This document shows, piece by piece, positions 56,455 through 64,000 of a stretch of DNA of 64,000 nucleotides. Location of the stretch: positions 62,001 through 126,000 of the forward strand of contig MOWL01000075.1 of NCBI GenBank assembly GCA_002110485.1, given 5' to 3'. The notes under the pieces were generated by a model that ran no database searches, had not been told where the DNA came from, and worked only from the letters and a program-made list of their open reading frames with translations. Origin of the DNA: Emergomyces orientalis. Its lineage: Eukaryota; Ascomycota; Eurotiomycetes; Onygenales; Ajellomycetaceae. Position numbers and translations under genes: made by a program. Each line of letters starts with the position of its first letter. The first letter of the stretch is position 1.

Positions 56455-56512
56455 AAGTGCTATTTGTTTGAAGAAAAAATGTATAGTAATTAGTGTTAAA
56501 GTTAGAAAAATT

Positions 56513-56533
56513 CTGAGACTCTTGGAGTCTCAG
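56513..56533 (+). repeat. LINE-2 3' hairpin, copy 1
   Basis: Arms CTGAGACTC and GAGTCTCAG, 9 bp perfect, loop TTG, about 40 nt before the (AAT)n tail. Confidence 0.8.
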
Positions 56534-56596
56534 GTAGATATCATAGTCTTTGACTGCATATATATCTATAATTGAAGAATAATAATAATAATAATA

Positions 56597-56610
56597 ACTA
56601 TACAAACTTA
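56597..56610. repeat. Right target-site duplication of LINE-2 copy 1
   Basis: Exact repeat of 52597-52610. Confidence 0.8.
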
Positions 56611-56655
56611 TTACTTCACTGTTCTTGCAAAGAAGGTTTCTCTTTGCATCTCACA

Positions 56656-57648
56656 CTTTCACTGTTATTATTATTATTCTTCCATTATAGATATATGCAG
56701 TCAGAGATTATGATATCTATCTGAGACTCAAAGAGTCTCAGGATTTTTCTAACTTTAAAACTAATTAATATACATTTTTTCTTCAAACAAATAGCACTTG
56801 CAATACTTGAATTCCAGCCCAGAATAGTCAGCAAATTGATTTTTCCTTTTTTTTTATTATTTTTTTTATAAATATCTTTAAAGATTATTTATATTCTCTT
56901 TTTACATATAATTTTCAAGTGATTACAAAGAAAATAAATTAATGATTGACAAAATAACTCATGACATGAATACAAAGAAAATAAAAGACAGACTCTAACA
57001 CAGTATAAAAGAAATAGTGAGATATTATATAATATCTAGCAGTTTTTATAAAGAATATTTCAGATTCTCATTCATTTATATTTTCATCTTTGAAATAGAA
57101 TTGATTTCTAGTAGCTAGTTGAGTTTCATTGAGAAAATCAATTAAATATTGACTGTCTATTTCAGTTGAAAATAGTAGTTTCATATTCATTTCTCTCAGC
57201 TTATATTTATATCTCAGTTCAGCTCTAAGTTCTTGATTTAATGAGCAATTCATTAAAATATGTTCTGGATCTTCAAGAGAGTCACAATATTCACAATTTT
57301 CACTTTTAATATCAGATATTCTTTTCAAATAAGATTTGAAATAGCCATGACCTAGTTTTAATTGAATGATTGAGGAGAAAAGCTTCTTCTTACACTTAAT
57401 AGAGCATGATTTTCATTTAGGTTTAGTTTCAAATCTAAGATAGTGAGGACTTTTTCTTTGTTTTTTCCATATTTTATGCCATTTTTCTAAGCAATTCTCT
57501 TTTATCTTTCTTTTAATAAAAGACCATGAAACTATTTTTGAACTTGCAATTTTTAGTTCTGTTCCTTTCTTTGCTGCTTCATCAGCAAGCTCATTTCCAT
57601 GTATATTTATATGAGCAGGAACCCAGCTCAGATATATCTTTGTCTTAT
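56656..57648 (-). mobile_element. LINE-2 copy 2, 3' part
   Basis: The minus strand from the (AAT)n tail at 56656 through the 3' hairpin (56721-56741), the 3' UTR, the C-terminal Cys motif (57328-57068) and the RNase H end (57733-57413), up to the LINE-1 copy A insertion. It faces copy 1 tail to tail, forming an inverted repeat around a 45-bp spacer. Confidence 0.85.
57632..57648. repeat. Left target-site duplication of LINE-1 copy A
   Basis: The 17-mer ATATATCTTTGTCTTAT, repeated exactly at 62886-62902. It is LINE-2 sequence. Confidence 0.85.
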
Positions 57649-58439
57649 TATTATTATTTCTACACCACTTAATCACAAGGATATGTGGGGCTCTGCTTAA
57701 TATACAAAGTAAGAAAAACTTTGTGACAGACATGATCTGTCACTGGACTAAAAACCCCCTGATCTTCAGATCTATTCCACTCTTTAACATCTTCAAAATA
57801 CTGCGGAGCAGCCACAGCTGCTTTTAGAGAAAGAAATGTCTCACATCAAAAAGAAAGACAAGATCACTCACAACTACTCTCAGTAATAAATGTTCAACAT
57901 AGAAAATCTCTCACTGAAAGTGTCTGTCACTCTTCATGTCTTTGCCTGCCCTGCCTCTCACTCAGAGCTTTGGCCAGAGTGAACTGTCCAAGAATACTCT
58001 GTTTCAATCACTATGTGGTCAATCTGCACAGTTTCTCTGCTGTGTTCAACAGCCATCTTTTATCCACTCTTCCTTCGTGTTCCAACTCCGCTCGCTCTGT
58101 GCTGAACTGTGTGCAGTGCACCATCACATGAAGCACAGTTTCATGCTCATATCCACATGAGCACTCTGGTGTGGGAAAATCTGGCACTTTTCTTCTATGT
58201 AAAAATGCTGCCAGGCCTGTCTTGCCTGTGCGTAGTTGAACTATTAGTGAGCTTCAAGCCTTGCTCAGGCCCTCATGCCACTTTAGCTGCTTGATGTCTG
58301 GGGGTCTGTCAAACAGTTCTCTTCATGATGTAGTGTGTGCTCTCCAAATGTTATACCATCTAATTACTGATTTCTTTCATACTCATCTTTTGAAGAATCA
58401 ATCAGTTAGATGATTTAACTGACTCTCTCTCTCTCTGTA

Positions 58440-61336
58440 CTGTTTTGCTTCTCTCACTCACTGCACACTCCATTTCTGCTGCATTTTTACTGAATGCAGT
58501 ACAGTTTTCACTGGTACCACATGTCTGCTTTCTTTACACTGAAGTCTGGTTCTGATCTGTGCACATACTTGCTGTATCTGTTTCATGACTCCTGTTTCTC
58601 TAAGCCGCTCAGTTGCTTTAGCCACCATTCCATCAAGATACACACTTATTGGCAGTGTAAATGTTTCAGCTTCCAGCGAGGTGATTGATGTTGCTCTATA
58701 GACTTCTGCTATGATGTGCAGACATTCATTTTGAATCTTCTCCAGACCTTTTAATAGCTGGCGCTGTTGTTGAGGCTCTTGTTGAGTTGCCTGCGGTTGA
58801 TGCCATGCCAGCGCGCTATATGTGATAGCTGGCCTGATCACAGCATTGTAGACTCTACGGGCTTGCTGAAGAGGGAGGCCCCATGTTGACTGTGTGATCT
58901 GTGTGAGAGCTTCTATTTGCAATTTTGACCTGTCTATAACTCTGTTTATATGACCTCACCATCTCAGCTTGGAATCAAGCCATACTTCTAGCACCCGCAT
59001 TTCCTTCTGTGGTGGTATTTCTCGCTGTGGTAGTTGTAGTGGCTGTTTCAGATTAAACCTTGTGCGTGCTTGAGTGAAGTGCATAAGTTCATACTTTTAT
59101 GACATGAAGATTGCTCCATGTCTGTTCACTCAATGCGCACATTCAGCATGCACTTGTGCTAGTTGTGCGCAGTTTGCCTCAGTGGAGTTGTCATAAGCCA
59201 GAATATTGATATCATTCACAAATTCTATACAGCTGACTGGCTTGTTGTGTGATGAGCAGATGCGCAGCAGCTTCTCATTATAAAAAAGAAATAGAATGAG
59301 TGATAGTGATGATCTCTGTGAAATACCTGTGTTCACACTAAAGGTCTCTGTCTTCTGCTTATCAAATACTAGTGTGGCCCTGCGATCTTGCATGAATGAA
59401 TCAACTCATTCAGTCAGATGTCTGGGTAGTTCTTTCATTTTAAGAATGTGAATCAAGCATCTTCTGAGCACTCTGTCATATGCTCCAGAGATATTCAGTG
59501 ATAACACTGATGACACTGCTCTCTGCTTCTCCCATACTGTGCGAATTTGTGCTAGCAGTAGTGCAAGTGCTGTCTCAGTGGAGCGCCCACTGCATGCCCC
59601 CATCTGTTGAGCTGGCAACATTTCATGACTCTCCGCGAGATGTCTTATTTCTCTTGCTGTTGCAGCCTCAATGATTTTTCTACAGTGTCTAGCAGTGCTA
59701 TAGGCCTCCAAGCTTCAGCTTCACTGTAGTCTTTCTTGCCTGGCTTTTTAAGCACCACTGTGTGCGCTGTCTTGAATGCCTGTGAATAGTGCTCCCATTG
59801 CCAGCAGGCTTGAATGAGCTCAGTCATTGCTGTGATGAAGTTCGGCCCTAGCATTTTAAGAAATCAGTTGGGAATGCCATTAGCACCTGATGCCTTGTCA
59901 TTTGACAATCTGGCTATAATTGTTGTCATGATCTTCTCTGTAATTTCTAGTGTGTCACTCACACTCTGTGATTGAACATCTCTCTGCATATCCATCTCAC
60001 TGACTGATAGTGGCTCAGGAAAGAATCTCTCACGCAGCAGTTCAGCCTTGTCCTGAAACACAGATGTCAAAGACTCAGGCATATCTAAAGTGCTAGATGC
60101 TTTCTTAAGTGGTGATAATCTTGCAGGTTGCTTGAACTCATGAGTGTGTGTGCACCCCCACTTGGCTAGCTTTCAGAGCAGCTTAGAGTCAGTGCCTGCA
60201 CTGTTCATTAGATCATGAAAGTTTGCAGTCTTTGCAAGCTTTATTTCTCTGTTGCACTTGTTTCATGCTCTTTTTCTCTCATTTTCAGTGCTGTGAGTGC
60301 TTCTCATCACTTGCTTGTATTCACTGACAGCTTCTGCTATCTCTTTTGATCATCATGAGCGGCTTTTCTCACAGACATGAGCGCGTTTAGCATGTTTATC
60401 TGCCAGTGTGCTGATGAACTTGCTGAAATAGTTCACATATTCATCAATCTCTGCTGTTGAGATGAAGGTTCTGCAGCATCTAAAATTCAGACAATTTTGC
60501 TGTAGCAGCTGTGAGTTCACTCTTTGCCAGTTGCATCTCTCTCTCAATCTGACAGGCACATTGATAGCAAGTCTGGTAATCACTGATAGATAATCTGATG
60601 CCATGTCTATCTCATGTGCCACTCGGCATTCTAACATCCCTTCATTCAGGTTTTCTGACACAAAGATCAGGTTCAGAGTTGTTTCAGTACTACCACAGTT
60701 CTGCCATGTGATCGCACCCTGTGGTGTTATCAGTTGTAAGTTAAGGACATTCATCTGTGCTATAAGCTCTCATGCCAGTTCAAAATTGTGCCTCACACGC
60801 TCCCCTCCCCAGCTTGAGTGATGTACATTGAAGTCTTCTAGCATCATCATCTCTGCTTGTTGCACAGGTGTCTCATGATTACATGCTTGTGTACTTGTCT
60901 CCTGGTTCTGCATCTGTAGCAACGCCTCTGCCTCTTTCATCACCATCTGTAGTTGCAGAATGGGGGAGTCCTCGGGCACCATTGTGTAGCTGCCTGGCGG
61001 GGTGGCATAGACATTGAGTATTAGCACCGGGCCCTTTGCTGTGATGATAGTTAACAGTATCATGTATCTTGTTACTGCTCTAACCTCCCATGTCTCTGCT
61101 GCCAGTCTTTTGTTGATGAGAAACCCCACTCTAGTCTCCTTATTTTGCATGCCTGTCTGTCAAAAACCACAGTTGATTGAACATGTTGTGCCACTGCCAG
61201 CTCTCTTGTGCATTCATGGCTCTTGTAGCACAATAATATCATAGTTTAATGCTGTTTTGGGCTTGGCCAGCAATGTGTTCATCACTTTACTTGAGTTATG
61301 CACATTGTATTGCAGTATTTGAAGTTGTTCACTCAT
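58440..61336 (-). pseudogene. LINE-1 copy A ORF2: endonuclease and reverse transcriptase (dead)
   Basis: The AP-endonuclease domain (61150-60600) has NVYATPPGSY and LEDFNVHHSSWGG, where the usual GDFN is EDFN, and ASDYLSV, where the SDH catalytic His is Tyr. In the RT, motif B reads ISQRSSLS and the FVDD box reads FVND. In-frame stops are TGA at EP*MH, F*QTG, A*ELIAQ, RS**SKE (two in a row where two Trp are expected), LL*KLAKWG, PN*FLK, TE*VDSF, AH*VNRH and RW*GH, with one TAA for Gln. One frame change lies near 59670. Confidence 0.8.
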
Positions 61337-61479
61337 TGTTCACCCGTATTCTGATCCTGCATGTCAATTGACCGTGTGAAGTGTATATACTCATTTAGAG
61401 AGTCTTTCTGTTGTGCACCTGCTCTGGACACATCAGTGGGTCTTTCCACTCTTTGCTGACTACTCTGTGTTTTCTTGTC

Positions 61480-62684
61480 TGTGATTCTGTCATGTTTTCT
61501 GGGTGTGGTTCAGCCTTTCTCATCAGAGGCCTGTATCACAAAGCGTTGCGGCCGGTTCCTGAGCGCCTCTTTAGCTAGTTCCACCGCTGCGCGCCGTTCC
61601 GGGCAGTTTGCTGCCCATGCTGGGTGTGTCCCTCCACAGTTGCAGCAGACTGCCCTTTTTCCCTCTAACAGTGCTGTGCAGCTCTTGTCTGTGTGTCTCT
61701 CCACTGCACAGTGTCCACAGACATCCCCTTTTCGGCAAAATCTAGCTATGTGCCTGCATCACTGACAGCTGTAGCACCGGGTGACTTGAGCCTCTCTATG
61801 AAAGATTTCAACCATGCAGAACTCATTCCCCAAGATAATACCACTTTCCACTAGAGTATTTGCCTGTTGTGATGTTGCTACATGTATGATGATGCTTCCA
61901 TGCAGTTTCTGTTGCTTAGCTAGACACTTTGTCATCTTGTGAATGAGCATCTTGCATCTCAGTGATAGATTCTGCTTGTACACATCATCCACTGCTTTCT
62001 CTGGTTTGTCCCAGCTAATGGTCTTGAGTGGAGCACTCTTGACCAGTACTGCATACATTTTCTTTCTCATATATGTCTTGTCTCTTCATTTTTTCACTCA
62101 TTCACTGCTTTTCGCCAATTCAGTCTTTGTACTGGGTGTATCTGTGACAAGAATCAGGTCTCCGCTGGGCATGTATCTTGCTGCCACCACTGTGCCGGCA
62201 GTGATGTCTTTGATAGCTTCGTTCACCTTCTTAACAATGGCCTCTGGGGTGCACTCCTCCACTGCCAGTGCATCACAGTTGTGTTGAGATATCACCACCT
62301 CTCTCAATGCACGCCTGATTACTATCTTTGCTGGCGGCCCTCCATTGGCCGCTATGCGCGCCCATGAGGTCTCACTGTCCAGCATGTTGTGTCTTTCATT
62401 CTCCTGTGATGCGCTTGTAGCGTTCTCTAGCTTCTTTAACATGTTGTCAAGCAGGTCCTTCTTGAGCTCATTCACTGCCTTCAGAGCTCTCTGAATATAC
62501 AGTAATTCTTTCTTATTAATCTTCTTGTCTTTCTCCCCCTCTCTAAGAGCCTCAGTGATCATGCACAGTGTTGCTGCCATACCATTTGTTGCCGCATCTC
62601 CTGCCTGCGCGGCTCCAGGTACGCGTCGCGCCGCGCGCGCACCCACATTCCCTGCACCACCACTCACGCTCACAGCCTCAACCA
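61480..62684 (-). pseudogene. LINE-1 copy A ORF1 (RNA-binding, three zinc knuckles)
   Basis: ATG at 62684 (MVEAVSVSGGAG). A basic patch is followed by a helical Lys/Glu stretch (EKDKKINKKELLYIQRAL) at 62550-62420, the middle domain, and the CCHC motifs at 61775-61610 (CYSCQ*CRHIARFC, CGHCAVERHTDKSC, CCNCGGTHPAWAANC). Only a few TGA stops and one break near 62098 interrupt it. Confidence 0.75.
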
Positions 62685-62885
62685 TGGTGTTTGAGAGTGT
62701 GTGAGTGAGCTGATGCCCTTCAAGACTCTCTGTGGTACGAAAGTGATCGCGATTTAGATGTAAAAGAATAAAATAATTTTTGATGAGGTTTTTCAAGATT
62801 CAGTCTTTGAGCCTAGATATAATAATCTTGTTGCTATTATTTTTTCAAGAATTTTTCCCAAGCAATTCAAAAGTGATATAATTCT

Positions 62886-62902
62886 ATATATCTTTGTCTT
62901 AT
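62886..62902. repeat. Right target-site duplication of LINE-1 copy A
   Basis: Exact repeat of 57632-57648. Confidence 0.85.
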
Positions 62903-63311
62903 ATTTTAATTGAATTCTTTTGCATATCTTTAGAATTACTTCTATATTCATTTAATCATTATGAATTTCATTCTTTTGAATTCTTTTCAAAGCTGCTTGA
63001 CTATCTGAAAAAATCCATGCTTCTTTCATATCTTTTTTTTTTGAAGCTTTTATTTCTATCAGTTTAAAAGCTTTCATTATAGCATATAATTCAGCATCAA
63101 ATACTTCACATTCATTTCCAATATTCCATGAATCTGATGTATATTTGTAATTATCTTCTGTATATGCTATTTCAGCTTCTAGGCCTTTATTTTCATTCAT
63201 TGAACCATCTGAATAGATTAGAATTGACTTTTTAAAATCAATTTTCTTTATTATTCTTTTATGATTCTCAGCTTCTTCTGGTTTTGATAATGAGCTTATT
63301 TCAATTGATTA
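62886..63311 (-). mobile_element. LINE-2 copy 2, RNase H part upstream of the LINE-1 insertion
   Basis: The minus strand continues LINE-2 (SDGSMNENKGLEAEIAYTED .. IFSDSQAALKRI) nearly identical to copy 1 at 54573-54985. It stops at 63311 where another LINE-2 tail has been inserted. Confidence 0.8.
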
Positions 63312-63632
63312 TTATTATTATTATTCTTCAATTATAGATATATATGCAGTCAGAGACTATGATATCTACCTGAGACTCAAAGAGTCTCAGGATTTTTCTA
63401 ACTTTAACACTAATTACTATACATTTTTTCTTCAAACAAATAGCACTTGCAATACTTGAATTCCAGCCCAGAATAGTCAGCAAATTGATTTTTCTTTTTT
63501 TTATTTATTTATAAATATCTTTGAAGATTATTTATATTCTCTTTTTTTCATATAATTTTCAAGTGATTACAAAGAAAATAAATTAATGATAGACAAAATA
63601 ACTCATGACATGAATACAAAGGAAATAAAAGA
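63312..63632 (-). mobile_element. LINE-2 copy 3, 5'-truncated 3' end
   Basis: The (AAT)n tail at 63312 is followed by the 9-bp hairpin (63370-63390, arms CTGAGACTC and GAGTCTCAG) and LINE-2 3' UTR up to about 63632. It lies inside LINE-2 copy 2 and has the same orientation. Confidence 0.75.
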
Positions 63633-64000
63633 TCTACAGGACAAATCCCTGCAGTTTACACCTTAAGCTATATACATATTTTAACACTCTATATAACCGA
63701 CCACCGCGTCTGTCCTCTCGGGCCATCATAGAGGTTATCATTCCCCCCATAATACCGCCGCCCAACTAGGCTCTTAACTAGCCTACCTAATTAGAACCAC
63801 TAAGAATAACACCAAAGCTATCTAATTCTAGTTAAAGCTTCTAGCCTTCCGGCTGCCAATCTCAGCATTCCAGCCTACCAATTGGCCGTCATGGTCTTGC
63901 TTGCACTAACCACCTATTAAGGGCGCCTAGGCCTCTTCTCACCTAGGTCCTTGCTAGGCCCAGGGTGTCCTAATCGGATGGTTTTTATCTGTCAATTCCC
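63633..64000. other. Right edge, GC-richer sequence of unknown kind
   Basis: From ATCTACAGGACAAATCCCTGCAG onward the sequence has normal CpG content and C/T-rich words such as CCTAGGCC and CACCTAGGTC. It looks like a different repeat or element running out of the window. No coding frame is seen. Confidence 0.35.

Larger units (their letters stand above)
52611..56596 (+). mobile_element. LINE-2 copy 1 (RT plus RNase H LINE), 5'-truncated, with two nested insertions
   Basis: Bounded by a 14-bp duplication. It begins within ORF2 just before the RT (PWWSEEITEKRKN), so the endonuclease is lost, and ends with an (AAT)n tail at 56575-56596. Inserts are a solo LTR (54991-55338) and a poly(A) LINE tail (56182-56454). 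Both sites are empty in LINE-2 copy 2. Base composition is extreme: I see only one CpG (54584) between 52621 and 54990. Confidence 0.85.
57649..62885 (-). mobile_element. LINE-1 copy A, nearly full length, with an 82-nt LINE-2 piece at its 5' end
   Basis: The most complete LINE-1 here: AAT-type tail, 3' UTR with hairpins (57723-57743 GTGACAGA type; 57806-57823), ORF2 (61336 down to about 58440) and ORF1 (62684 down to about 61480). The 5' UTR ends near 62800. It is inserted into LINE-2 copy 2 with a 17-bp duplication. Between the LINE-1 5' end and the right duplication lie 82 nt (62807-62888) of LINE-2 sequence in the same orientation. Confidence 0.85.

Noticed and set aside
58440..61336. TGA read as Trp in the LINEs (alternative code)
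   Set aside because: The host genes here use TGG for Trp and TGA as a stop in normal places, and many copies keep TGG at the same sites; mutation explains it better.
1..64000. CRISPR array or bacterial operon
   Set aside because: Introns, transposon types and gene families are fungal; the only tandem repeats are microsatellites and short duplications.

Overview
The window looks like a scaffold piece from a filamentous ascomycete, most likely Eurotiomycetes and possibly Onygenales. Its genes have short introns (about 55-170 bp) with GT..AG ends, and their products are of Pezizomycotina type: a SAT4/rhodopsin-type membrane protein, a Sam37/metaxin-like protein, a ZIP zinc transporter, a LACTB2-like hydrolase, a Kre9/KNH wall protein, an IRC21-like cytochrome b5 protein and an ER FKBP. 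The order is inferred from gene style only; nothing in the window fixes a species.

The layout is strongly two-speed. Both ends (1-6.5 kb and 52.4-64 kb) and one middle block (23.6-33.3 kb) are AT-rich retrotransposon graveyards. They hold a Tad1-type non-LTR family with CCHC ORF1, AP-endonuclease and reverse transcriptase (called LINE-1 here), an even more AT-rich LINE with RT and RNase H (LINE-2), Ty3/gypsy and Ty1/copia remains, solo LTRs and a pogo/Fot1 transposase stub. A further decayed copia body lies at 14.2-16.9 kb. Between these lie gene islands: 8.2-13.7 kb (FAD-oxidase relic, SAT4 gene), 17.8-23.2 kb (conserved hypothetical, Sam37-like, ZIP) and 33.6-51.5 kb (ten genes or gene relics).

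Nested insertions can be ordered from target-site duplications and empty sites inside the window. LINE-2 copy 1 is flanked by a 14-bp duplication. It carries a 348-bp solo LTR (ATAT duplication) and a 273-bp poly(A) LINE tail (12-bp duplication), and both sites are empty in other LINE-2 copies here. LINE-2 copy 2 is split by a LINE-1 copy with a 17-bp duplication, which brought along an 82-nt piece of LINE-2 at its 5' end. LINE-1 copy C sits in a gypsy element with an 11-bp duplication. The 3' UTRs of both LINE families keep perfect hairpins whose stem sequence differs between copies.

The repeats show a C-to-T / G-to-A signature: CpG is almost absent from LINE-2, in-frame stops are mostly TGA at Trp or Arg positions, and surviving CpGs are often in GCGC. 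The same signature has hit one single-copy gene relic (the FAD oxidase). In the gene islands, decay is simpler: a P450 with a one-base deletion, a beta-lactamase-like gene with one stop and one frameshift, and a secreted protein whose membrane-anchor tail has slipped out of frame. The ZIP gene has two direct CAAGGT boxes upstream, as expected for a ZafA/Zap1-type zinc response.
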